A program made the translations under genes and the position numbers. This document shows positions 19,901 to 27,600 of a DNA stretch of 64,000 nucleotides, one piece after another (positions within the stretch are counted from its first letter, which is position 1; each line of letters begins with the position of its first letter). The stretch covers positions 2,292,001 to 2,356,000 of the forward strand of contig NZ_CP120416.1 of NCBI RefSeq assembly GCF_032773895.1. The letters run 5' to 3'. This stretch comes from Teredinibacter sp. KSP-S5-2 (GTDB lineage Bacteria > Pseudomonadota > Gammaproteobacteria > Pseudomonadales > Cellvibrionaceae). A model generated the notes under the pieces. That model ran no database searches, had not been told where the DNA came from, and saw nothing but the letters and a program-made list of their open reading frames with translations.

Positions 19901-22900
19901 AGCGAACGGATACACGGGTAATCGCGCACGCTTGGGCGTAACCGCATAAAATTGGCCCCATTCCAGCGGTAAGCCTTTTACCCAATACGCCAGCAGTTTG
20001 GAAAATTTGCGCTTGGCAATCCATTTCTCCAACGCTTCGCGCATTTCCTCATCATTCACCAACGCAATGATTTCGTCTTCATCGGCCGCCACCCGTCCGT
20101 AAAAACAATTTTCTATATTGCTAACACCGGTCAAATACCCTTCCAGCTTTTCTACCAGATTGGCAACAGAATCAATGCTGAACGCTAAACGTTCATCCAT
20201 TTCTTCTCTGCCGAGTTGTAAGGTATAAGCCAAGGAAAGCAAATCCAGGTTTTCCCCTTGAGCTTGTATATAACTCAACAATTCTTTTGCTTTACTGTGG
20301 AGCTGTTGTTCGGTTCGGGCAGAAAGCACAATCGCCAACGCTTCCCCGGCATTAAATAACGGTTGAGTGTTGGTAGCCTCCGGCTCGTCGACATATTCTT
20401 CAATAATAAGGTGGGCGTTTGAGCCGCCGGCACCAAATGACGATATACCCGCAATTCTGGGAATGTGCTTGCCGTCAATTTCCGGTTGCTTCCAGGTGGT
20501 TAATTGCTGATTTACCACAAAAGGTGTGGTGCTGAAATCGATATGCGGATTCAATACCTGTGAATGCAACGACGGAACAATTTGCTTGTTCTCCATCTGT
20601 AGCAACACTTTGGTCAACCCCGCAATACCCGCAGCGGATTCGCAATGTCCAATATTGGATTTTGCGGATCCGACTAAGCAGTAGCCCGTTTCTTTGTCTA
20701 CTTGTTCGGCACTCGCTTTAGCGTAAAACGCTTTGGTCAGTGCGCTGATTTCGATCGGGTCACCGAGTTTCGTGCCCGTACCGTGAGCTTCAATATAACT
20801 AATGTGGCGTGGGTCTACCTTCGCAGCATTGAGTGCTCGGGTAATAACACTGGATTGCGCCTGCGGATTCGGCACACTGTAGCCATTGGTTTTGCCACCG
20901 TGATTTATTGCACTGCCTTTTATCAGGCCATAAATATGGTGACCATCTTTCTTTGCTTGAGAAAGGGTTTTTAAAATAACAACACCGACACCTTCCCCGG
21001 GAATATAACCATCACCACCTTCACCAAAACTCTGGCAATGACCATCACTGGAAATAAATTGACCAGAGCTCAACATAAAATATTTGCTTGGATGAATACT
21101 TACGTTTACACCACCGGCAATGGCGCAATCGGTTCGACCGTGTTTTAAATCTTCACAGGCAATATGTATGGCAGTAAGTGACGAAGAACACATGGTGTCC
21201 AAAGTCATACTCGGCCCATGTAAGTTCAACAGGTAAGATACGCGATTTGCCACACTGGCGTAACTACCACCGACACCGATATTTTTACCTTTTGCAATGG
21301 CTTCCGCACCAAACAACTGGTACTCGCTGTACATCACACCAGCATAAACACCAACCTGGCCAGCTAAATCATTTTTATGGGGAATGCGTAAGTTTTCACG
21401 TGTCAGGCCAGCGTCTTCAATAGCCATCCATACATGCTGTAAAAATAATCGTTCTTGCGGGTCAACTAACTCAGCCTCCCGTGGAGACATATTGAAAAAA
21501 CGGGGATCAAATTCATCCACACCTTCAATAAAGCCGCCCCAGCGACTGTAATGACGACCGTCTTCATGACGATTGTCACTGTAGAATTCTTTCCAGTCCC
21601 AGCGTGATGCCGGCACTTCAGTGATACAGTCTTTCCCTTCCTTCAGGTTTTGCCAATACTGTTCGATAGTGGGTGATTCAGGGTAACGCCCACTTAACCC
21701 AACGATCGCAATTGGCTCATCGTGGTAATACCCACCTTTTCCAGATACGTTCCTTTCGGAAACAGCTTTCTGCGTAAAACGCGCTTTATTTTTGCGTGTT
21801 TTGCGAATATCCACTGCGGACAGCTTGTGATCAACCTGAGTTGGTTTAACCTTCGCCACCGGTTTAGATTCGGATTGCTCCACTGGTGCTTTGGCAGAAA
21901 AACGTGTACGCAATAACTGAATATGCTGCTCAAGAAAATATTCGGTTAAATCCGCAATGGTTTGATATTCAAAAAATAATGTTTTGGGTAGCGAACCAAA
22001 GGTTTTTTCTAATTGGCTGGTAACGTTCATCGCCAAAATGGAATCAATTCCGTATTTTTCTAACGGAGCCTTGACTTGAATTTTCCCTTCAGGAATTTTC
22101 AGGACTGTGGAAAACTCCGCGCGCAAAAAGTCTTCCGTTTTTTGCTTAATATCCTGCTTAGATAAATTCGTCGTATCAGCCGAAGTTACGGGTTTTTCTA
22201 CGGGAATTACTTCACTGTCCGGCGCAGTTTCCTCATCTGCTTCTGCACAAATCGTGGCAACTAATTTTTCGCTATCGCCCTGCATAGCAAGAAACTGGGG
22301 AGCTGGCTGTTGCAGCGCAGTGTAAAACGCGCGAATGCCGTTAGCCTGATCCATAGGTTGCATTCCAGTCATATTTTCTATGACGTTTTGCACCTCCGCA
22401 TCAACATTCATTCCACCCCACTGCCACAAAGGCCAGTTTATAGAAACAGTTTTACCCTGCCGTTGCCCCTGCTCAACAAGAACGTTTCGATATTGCGCGA
22501 ATTGGTCTAAAAATCCGTTAGCGCAGGCGTAATCAGCCTGCCCTTGATTGCCAAACCAACCGGAAACTGACGAGAACATCACGAAAAAGTCCAGCGCCAG
22601 ATCCTTACACGCTTCATCCAAATGAATTGTGCCTGAAACTTTAGGTGAAAGAACTTGACCAAATTCCACTGAGTTTTTCTTGAGAATAAACTCGTCTTTT
22701 AACATGCCTGCGGAATGAATTACGCCATGAATATTGCCATGCTGCTTTAGCAGTTTATCGAATACCGATTTGGTTTCGTCACCGTTTTCGATGTTCAGCT
22801 GCTGATATTGGTAAGTAGAACTATCGGAGAAATGTGCTTCAAGTAAAGCGCGTTTTTCTGCGGACAACACGGACCTGCCCGTAAGGATGACCTTGGCATC

Positions 22901-24538
22901 CGGTACTTGATCAAAGATTTCTTTCGCAAACAACAACCCTAAACCACCCAAACCACCGGTAATGACATAAACGCCTTGCGATTTAAACGGTATTGACGGT
23001 TCATTAGTTGGGTTGGGCAAAATATCCCAACAGCGCGTACTGCGCGCGCCGGATTGGTAACGTACCAGACTATTATCGGATGCCTGTTCTTTATCTAAAA
23101 TGCTGATAATTTCCTGCGCAGAAGAACAGGAATCAAACTGAATTATTTGATGCGAAAATTGCGGATTTTCTATAGCAGCCGTTTTGAGTAGCGCATTCAA
23201 CCCCTGTAACACACCCTGCTCATCGGATATGACCAACTGAAGCAATACTTTATTTTTCGGTTTGCTTTTTAAAAGCGTTTTAATTTTTTCAAAAACGGTG
23301 AGAGCTGCGTTTTCATATTGTTGCAACGAAACGATTTCACCCGAAGGCGATAAATTGGTGAACGACGTAAAACAACCTTCTTTTTCAATCGTATCAACCA
23401 GTTGGCTGGGAAAACCGGCCAAGACTAAGTGTTTCTGCTCAACTGAGCCTTTCTGTTTACTAATTAATTCTGCCTCTCGCCAACCTGGGCTGGCAAACAC
23501 CATGTTAGTTGCGTGTTTTTTTGCAGTTGTTGGCACATGAATTTCGCTGCCGGTAGAGCGAGAACTAAAACCAATCAGTTGAACGCAGAGCTGACCATGT
23601 TGATCGTATAGGTCGATATCCAATTTGGTGATGCTATCACCGGGTTTGCTGCCATTGGAATAGCGGGTCCAGACATACATTTCCTCAGTACACGGCGATA
23701 ACACTTTTACAGCATTCAGCGCAAATGGCAAAGACGGATGCTCAGGCAGTTTTTTAATATCGTCCAGTAAGCCAATTGGCGTTTGTACTGCTGAATCCAA
23801 TAACGCGGGATGTAACACGTAATCTTGCAACGTCGTAATTACGGAACGATCGAGCTTTAGCCTCGCCAGAACTTCATTGTTCCCTTTAAATATTTCTTGT
23901 ACACCTTTGTGCGAATCGCCATAGCGAATACCCAATGTGTCATAGGCCTGATATATGTCATCGAAAGAAAAACGCCCGGATTGCATTTTCCCCTGTAAAT
24001 CCGCCAGGTTTACAGTATTCGTTTGCGTCTTTTCAGATAAAACAACTTGCCCCTGAGAATGAACAATTTCTATTTCTTCGCCGTTTTCTCCGTCCAAAGC
24101 AGTGAATATTTCATAATCGACTACGAACTCATCCACTTCATCATTAATAAAAAGTGCAATCTGTACGGTTTGTTTCGCATCCACCACGACGGGTTGCGCC
24201 CAGACAACGTTACGTATTTCTATGGTCGAGTCTACGCCTTCATCAGCGAGTGCCTGCTGAATCGCTGCTCTAACCATTTCCAGATAGGCAACGCCAGGTA
24301 ATACTTTCTTTCCATGAATTTGGTGATCGTTAAGAAAGAATTCATTTCCATTGAACAATGTCGCGTAGCTTTGTTGTGTAAGATCTGATGTATTGGTATG
24401 CAGCAAAGGATGAATAATGGATTCTTTACTGACACCATCTGCATTCAAATAGAATTGCTTTATCAGCGAGAGCGCATTCTTTTTGGATAGTCTCTTACTT
24501 TTCAATTCAGAAACGACATATTCTGCAAAATCGATCAT
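10928..24538 (-). CDS. Trans-AT PKS protein D: [DHD]-DH-KR-ACP / KS-DH-KR-ACP / KS-KR-ACP / KS-DH
   Basis: A 4536-residue PKS without AT domains. Approximate layout: docking helices 1-32; DH 40-310 (His72 in DHQIHG); KR 520-755; ACP Ser near 830; KS8 940-1380 (Cys1117 in TMCSSS); DH 1570-1850 (DHQ at about 1598, with an extra four-residue insertion before the Gly); KR 2040-2270; ACP near 2338; KS9 2430-2850 (Cys2599); KR from 3267; ACP near 3562; KS10 3644-4077 (Cys3821 in TACSSA); DH 4248-4520 (DHQINGQKMLP near 4275). Each KS keeps HGTGT and NIGH. The KRs keep Tyr and the Asp of the LDD-like loop, which predicts D-configured alcohols. KS7 at the end of PKS C completes the first module. The protein ends after DH with no ACP, KR or TE, which is odd for a last PKS. 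Predicted output: two double bonds and one hydroxyl, then an unfinished module. Confidence 0.93.
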   Translation of the reverse strand: MIDFAEYVVSELKSKRLSKKNALSLIKQFYLNADGVSKESIIHPLLHTNTSDLTQQSYATLFNGNEFFLNDHQIHGKKVLPGVAYLEMVRAAIQQALADEGVDSTIEIRNVVWAQPVVVDAKQTVQIALFINDEVDEFVVDYEIFTALDGENGEEIEIVHSQGQVVLSEKTQTNTVNLADLQGKMQSGRFSFDDIYQAYDTLGIRYGDSHKGVQEIFKGNNEVLARLKLDRSVITTLQDYVLHPALLDSAVQTPIGLLDDIKKLPEHPSLPFALNAVKVLSPCTEEMYVWTRYSNGSKPGDSITKLDIDLYDQHGQLCVQLIGFSSRSTGSEIHVPTTAKKHATNMVFASPGWREAELISKQKGSVEQKHLVLAGFPSQLVDTIEKEGCFTSFTNLSPSGEIVSLQQYENAALTVFEKIKTLLKSKPKNKVLLQLVISDEQGVLQGLNALLKTAAIENPQFSHQIIQFDSCSSAQEIISILDKEQASDNSLVRYQSGARSTRCWDILPNPTNEPSIPFKSQGVYVITGGLGGLGLLFAKEIFDQVPDAKVILTGRSVLSAEKRALLEAHFSDSSTYQYQQLNIENGDETKSVFDKLLKQHGNIHGVIHSAGMLKDEFILKKNSVEFGQVLSPKVSGTIHLDEACKDLALDFFVMFSSVSGWFGNQGQADYACANGFLDQFAQYRNVLVEQGQRQGKTVSINWPLWQWGGMNVDAEVQNVIENMTGMQPMDQANGIRAFYTALQQPAPQFLAMQGDSEKLVATICAEADEETAPDSEVIPVEKPVTSADTTNLSKQDIKQKTEDFLRAEFSTVLKIPEGKIQVKAPLEKYGIDSILAMNVTSQLEKTFGSLPKTLFFEYQTIADLTEYFLEQHIQLLRTRFSAKAPVEQSESKPVAKVKPTQVDHKLSAVDIRKTRKNKARFTQKAVSERNVSGKGGYYHDEPIAIVGLSGRYPESPTIEQYWQNLKEGKDCITEVPASRWDWKEFYSDNRHEDGRHYSRWGGFIEGVDEFDPRFFNMSPREAELVDPQERLFLQHVWMAIEDAGLTRENLRIPHKNDLAGQVGVYAGVMYSEYQLFGAEAIAKGKNIGVGGSYASVANRVSYLLNLHGPSMTLDTMCSSSLTAIHIACEDLKHGRTDCAIAGGVNVSIHPSKYFMLSSGQFISSDGHCQSFGEGGDGYIPGEGVGVVILKTLSQAKKDGHHIYGLIKGSAINHGGKTNGYSVPNPQAQSSVITRALNAAKVDPRHISYIEAHGTGTKLGDPIEISALTKAFYAKASAEQVDKETGYCLVGSAKSNIGHCESAAGIAGLTKVLLQMENKQIVPSLHSQVLNPHIDFSTTPFVVNQQLTTWKQPEIDGKHIPRIAGISSFGAGGSNAHLIIEEYVDEPEATNTQPLFNAGEALAIVLSARTEQQLHSKAKELLSYIQAQGENLDLLSLAYTLQLGREEMDERLAFSIDSVANLVEKLEGYLTGVSNIENCFYGRVAADEDEIIALVNDEEMREALEKWIAKRKFSKLLAYWVKGLPLEWGQFYAVTPKRARLPVYPFAKERYWIDSVIGDLPGVAHSLATGIHPLLHKNTSDLTRLTYQSQFSGTEFFLADHQVALPNNNGTHKILPGVAYLEIARAAVEQAASAIDYSAIEIHNVVWQAPIVVDGNKQITTELFVEGDDQIAFDVFSDENNNEVLHSQGWITLSKDVSTRHIDIHTLLTSNTFTEVSTEDLYRAYEGMGIYYGKGFQGVHKLYRNDQQVIAELKLPASVSSNAEDFSLHPSVLDSAVHASLGLLGDLKQLNSKPMLPFALDKVRVLSPCSANMFVSVSYAQNAGANSDIVKLDIDLLDRDGNLCVEMRGLTSRQLDSSVVESATTYHEILFATPEWQASPISHSATQNKQTRCVMYIGQTETNAKTLSEMLTRGLGDAENVYVFTGLSYSETAVQIFEQIKTLLANKNLPETLVQIVSERPDMLGISGLLKTAAMENPKITGQFLLLDPGTTDSALTALINENSQAVTDSVVKYQHGIRLVQRWCEQAFIDEAEYNAYREQGVYIITGGLGSLGMEFTRDILNQTTDAQVIVTGRSELSEEKKSQIELLATNPERVSYQSLDLSDYDAVCHFFNHTLEQFGQVNGIIHSAGMIADNFILKKNRAEFMQVLEPKVTCTQHLDQASQQCDLDFFVLFSSVSSVLGNPGQADYASANGFMDQFAHMRNSQVDAGQRSGKTLSINWPIWQSGGMEIDDAGLDVLKRVAGVVPMQSQNGLRAFHRSLQLAHSQSIVMEGELEKLQQTLHGIITTPAPIKVAPIAELTLSDNTVEKSENYLKQLFSATLKLSADEVDSKQALDKYGMDSVIAMRLTNDLETVFGSLSKTLFFEYQTISELAAYLVSLYPDIVRSKIGNTDTPIVATASAQPSSLPVTSHRTRPGRNRFSSPNKQQQQDVAIIGVSGRYPQANTIEEFWQNLVEGKDCISEIPEGRWDHARFFDENRNQEGKTYSKWGGFLTDIDKFDPLFFSISPKEAELIDPQERLFLETVWHAIEDAGYSKDAISQHKVGVYVGVMWGQYELYGSDALLNRDSSVPSSSYASIANRISYYFDFDGPSIALDTMCSSSLTALHLACDAIRNQDIQVAVAGGVNLAVHPQKYVNLSQGNFLASDGRCRSFGEGGDGYVPGEGVGALLLKSLDKAIADGDHIYGTIKATAINHGGKTNGYTVPNPNAQGNVIADALTKANIQADTLSYIETHGTGTSLGDPIEITGLKKALGESADKKQIIPIGSVKSNIGHLESAAGMAAVTKVLLQLKHNQLVPSLHAKTLNPNIDFENSPFYVQTELADWHAKNGNPRRVGVSSFGAGGANAHVIIEEYIAPQTAAAGSGVTEAFVLSARDAFSLNAYVKNIVDYLRTEHSATFSDIAYTSQVGRTPLKERLAVIANSVDELASKLSSWLNGQVESGVYSGTMDEKSGANALNLIQGEAGKAFINVVMENNELDKVAKLWVAGVDIQWPQLKRSVPAKRISLPTYPFAKERYWISPVEQSRIPAAAINNSRKVLQPLKRAVTQSSEQHARVIYTTEWQPSAITSRDDATFNASNIITLNAEAPFVDELTSTAGRQSLSCLGNETVLNNADIDRTVERIQSYIDKPIALVYFPAKGKNALTEFQSFIRLCKGLLGCKNADRVKLLTVSLAQDGHSDPQFASFASVVKTVQMENPKYTGKLVEIIAGDIASDVLVNLVIDELQEATWQYQEVRYLTPESRYVKKLTRLNERKAGYLPIKQGGVYLISGGLGGLGYRFAQYLAQSFHARLVLFGRSKAEDIAHDKLSSLEALGGKVLYQQADVALQADVEKLVVLAKEKFGSINGVIHSAGVNRDSFILNKTNEEIASVLLPKIDGVVNLDSATATEALDIFICFSSVAGYMGNLGQSDYAYANHYLDSFIEQRDLQCRAGKRSGQSLSINWPYWQDGGMSLSSADLDIMQQQTGMQPMTANEGIPSLEILLSSNATQGIPLYGLPSKIQQYFEGSTSIQNRPANTVSKHVAPVELKAKTAQYLKTLISKEIKLPVERIDSNERFESLGFDSVIISRINAALENDIADLPKTIFYEYETLDELVSFLVIHHGDDLATRLGVEQQVDNNDTDTVVDETFTETDCRGLMNEDDDIAIIGQHGIYPQSGSMQEYWQNLLAGKDLIDVVPSGRWDSDAFYHRDPAEAANGKIYCKWGGFLEDHDKFDAGFFNISARDAKVIDPQERLFLQSVWSAFEDAGYTREQLKQKHPKGKSANVGVFVGVTTNSYNLLGVEEKAYGNTVNPASLPWSIANRISYFFDFQGPSIPVDTACSSALVAIDLAIQSIRNGDCQIAVAGGVNLYLHPNKYQSFCQKGMLSQDGKTYSYGAGQDGFVPSEGVGALILKPLSAAIKDNDPICAVIKGSAYAHSGKSNGYSAPNPNSQASLIDAVLQKANVHPETIGYIEGHGTGTQLGDSLEVAALSNAFGKYTDKKQFCPIGSVKANIGHPEAAAGTAGIAKIIQQFTHQHYVPSINVDEVNPNIDFAKSPFFLVNKATPWTTDHDEPRRAMINAFGSGGVNACVLLEEYNLPSVSEYRADLYAVPLSARNDERLLDVVRRLHDFLENAPHADIANIAYTLQTGRETMQERIVLLAKDNDELKQLLGAFIEEHQSEKIIRTAGESITEGAIDSAFTTNDLHTLAQAWVGGIKIDWLKLYGDHHPCRISLPSYPFAKERHWVTTATPTERKPVTQVESVNKLHPLISYNSSTLNEICFTSCLSADAYYARDHQINGQKMLPGAAFLELACVAGTIAGRNKVTRIDNVVWMQPVLFNHTAEKDVQVSLKKIGDQVEYVVHSFDDTFDKVLHAEGALSFAPHTATKAQVDLTTLINNCDRQISGGDYYPNFKQAGFDYGTCFQTLDTLYTNKDYALSLLVVAEQLKQEFSQYILHPCLLDGAFQTVSGLISGIDPSTPYLPFAIEEIHLFHPLALKTYVHVEEDSVSGNSDIKKFNILLLNEQGRVAVEIRRFCVRALKPASGNQAMKAELAE

Positions 24539-24582
24539 TATGCTGTTCTCTAGTTTAAAACGCTTAGAAAATAGAATTTCGT

Positions 24583-24619
24583 AAACACCATCATCCCTGT
24601 TTCAGAGAAGGTGGTATTT
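24583..24619 (-). other. Hairpin in the PKS C-D gap
   Basis: In the 93-bp gap between PKS C and D, the transcript can form a two-part stem. An outer AAAUACCA/UGGUGUUU helix (8 bp, one G-U) and an inner CUCUG/CAGGG helix are separated by a 4/4 internal loop and capped by AAA. No U-tract follows, so it is not a standard terminator. It may affect stability or translation of D. It is seen by eye only. Confidence 0.4.
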
Positions 24620-24631
24620 CATTAAGAAGGT

Positions 24632-27600
24632 TTATAGGGCTTGTTTAATAAGACCGACGGCGGCTTCCAACTCTGTATCATCCTCAATCAAGTCAAACGC
24701 AGCCTCCAGTGCAGCGTAACTATCAGAGGAACTCGATTCACTTCCTGTCACTTTTTCCTGATGACCGAAATCGGTTTTGGTATTTGCCCAATAGCGTTCA
24801 TTGGCAAAAGGATAAGTTGGTAACGCAATACGTTTTGGTAATGTGTGTTGATACAAGTCTTTCCAGTTGATCTCAAAACCGGTTACCCAGAGTTGGGCAA
24901 GCTTGCTGAGTTTATTATTGGCGACCCACTTATTCACAGCTTCGCGCATATCATCATCGTCGCTAATAATGCTCACACCTTGAGAAGTATGATGCACACT
25001 ACCAACAAATGCGTCTACGAGATTGACCATACCATCAACGTAAGAGGTTAGCTTTTGTTTTAAGTCCGATACCGAATCAACCACCAGACACAGTCGCTCG
25101 TCCATAGATTCCCTGCCAACCTGTAACGTGTAGGCAATTTCGGCTAAGTTTAACGGCACACCCTGTTTTTCGTTGGTTGTAATAAACGCAATTAAATCTT
25201 TGGCTTTTTGAATCAATTGCTCTTCCGCTTTCGCAGACAATGGAATAATTGCTCGACCAAGCGAATCTGACGCAACAGCGTTCGCCTGCTTGCAATATTC
25301 CTCAATCACCACATGCACATTGGTACCGCTTCGACCAAAGGCACTCACTGCCCCCAAATGCGGTTTGGTGCCGTCTTTTTCCCACGACTTGGTTTTCTTA
25401 TTAATGTACAGGTTACTGTCTTTCCAGTTGAAATAATCGTTTTCAACATCGCAGTGAATAGTCGCAGGAATTTGATGATGTTCAATACTTTTCAACAAAC
25501 TAATTAAGCTTACCAACCCAGAGACTGCCATGGTGTGCCCAAGGTTACTCTTATTACTTGTAATGGCGCAGCCTAGAGGCGACTTTTTACCCGTTGAGTT
25601 TAAGCGCTTGAACACATCATTAAGTGCATTGATCTCAATAGGGTCGCCCAGTTTTGTTCCTGTACCATGAGCAACAATATGAGAAATATCGTGGATATCA
25701 ATGTGATTTCGGGTATAAACATCTTCGATCAATTTGGCTTGCATATTGCCATTCGGTGCCGTTACGCCATTGGTTTTACCGTCAAAATTGATACCACTGG
25801 CTTTTATCACACCATAAATATGGTCACCGTCCTCTTCGGCTTTGGAAAGTGGTTTGATCATCACTACCGCAACCGATTCACCAATACCAATACCATTGGC
25901 GTTATTCGCAAAACTAAAGCATTCTCCATCTTGAGAGATCATTCCCGCTTCGCTCATTTTTGCCCAAGCCTTCGGAGCCAAACTGAGTGATACACCAGCA
26001 ACAAGTGCCGATTCACAATCCCCATGCTTCAATGCTGTTGCCGCTTGATGCAAGGCGACAAGACCGGAAGAACAAGCCGTATTGATCGCAATTGTTGGAC
26101 CGTGCAAATCGAGAAAATAGGAAAGACGGGATGAGATCATCGCACCGCCGGCGGTTGTCACGCCCTGATCTTCTGTAATAAGACCATATTGACTTTCCTC
26201 CATACCAACGAATACTCCGACATTGCTTCCCCGTAATGTCGCAGGAGAAATTCGAGCATCTTCAATTGCACGGTAGGCCTCCATCAAAATTAACCGCTCG
26301 GAGGGGTCCATTTCCTCAGCTTCGACAGGAGAGATTTCAAAAAACAACGGATCGAACTGATCAACACCATGAATAAATCCACCTTTGTTGGTGCTTATGG
26401 TGTTTTTAATATCACCTGGGCTATAGAAATAGTCTCGCCAGTTCCAGCGATCTGAAGGAATTTGCGTGATGCCGCTACGTTCTTCGGCAAGTAATTGCCA
26501 TAGCTCATTCACATTTTTTGCATTAGGAAAACGTCCGGAGATCCCCACAATGGCGACACTATCGTGCTCCGAATTCCCCATGAATTTCGTTTTTGCGGTG
26601 GATACAAAGCGTTTTTTCAGTAGTTCTCTCGGTGCTTTAACGCTTGGTAGAGCGACCGGGCGCACGATAGGTTTAACAGATTTAACCGCATTTGGCTGAC
26701 AATAGAAATCAAGCATATGCGAATGGTGTTCATTAACGAAATATTCGGCCAGTTGCTGAATAGTCGCATAATTAAAGAACAACGCAGGCGTAATGTTCAA
26801 ACTGAAATACGTCGATAAATATCGCGCAAAAGAAGCCAGGCTAATTGAATCAAAACCGTAATCCGCTAGATTGGTTTTGTCGTTCAACTGGTGTTTGGCA
26901 ATACTTAAATTGTCAGCAACAAGGTCTTTCAGTTCCAGACTAAGAATGGCGTTCAGCGAAAGATCCTGATACTGACTCTTCCACCCTTTTGCATAATAAG
27001 CGGGTTTGTCCGCTGACGTTTCCTGTAACTCTGATGCGATATTTTCCATTACGGAAACGGACTTTTCCTCAACCGGATTTTTCTTTTCCGGGTGGTAGGT
27101 TCGATTTAAGAACTGATTAATCCTGCTGGGTTTACCAATCATAACCAGAGACTGGGTAAGATCCGAAGTCATAATGTCATGACAGGCCTGCACCCCATCT
27201 TGCTCTTGTAACGCCTCCTGACCACTGGATTTTAAATAGAAATCAGTTTGTTCTGAACCACTTAATCCCATGCCATTTTCTTGATTGGCAGCCTTGGCCC
27301 AGAGCGGCCAATTAATCACGTAAGACTTGCCAGCGTATTCAGCGTTTAATTGTCTGTACTGGGCATATGCCATTAGGAATCGGTTGGCAATGGCGTAGTC
27401 ACAGGAACCAAAATCACCCAACATGGCCGAGGAGGATGAAAAGTAACAGATGAAGTCCAGGTTACTTGCTGCTTTACCCGGTTTATTGAGTTCCAGAACT
27501 TCGTCCAACAATAAGCTGCCATCGATTTTGGGCTTGAGCACCTGCTTTATTTCAGCATGATCTTTTTCATCAAATGGCTTGGCGGATTCAATACCCGCCG

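Noticed and set aside
25300-26560. KS7 as a non-elongating (dead) KS
   Set aside because: The Cys (TACSSG) and both His (AHGTGT, NLGH) are present, so loss of condensation cannot be claimed.
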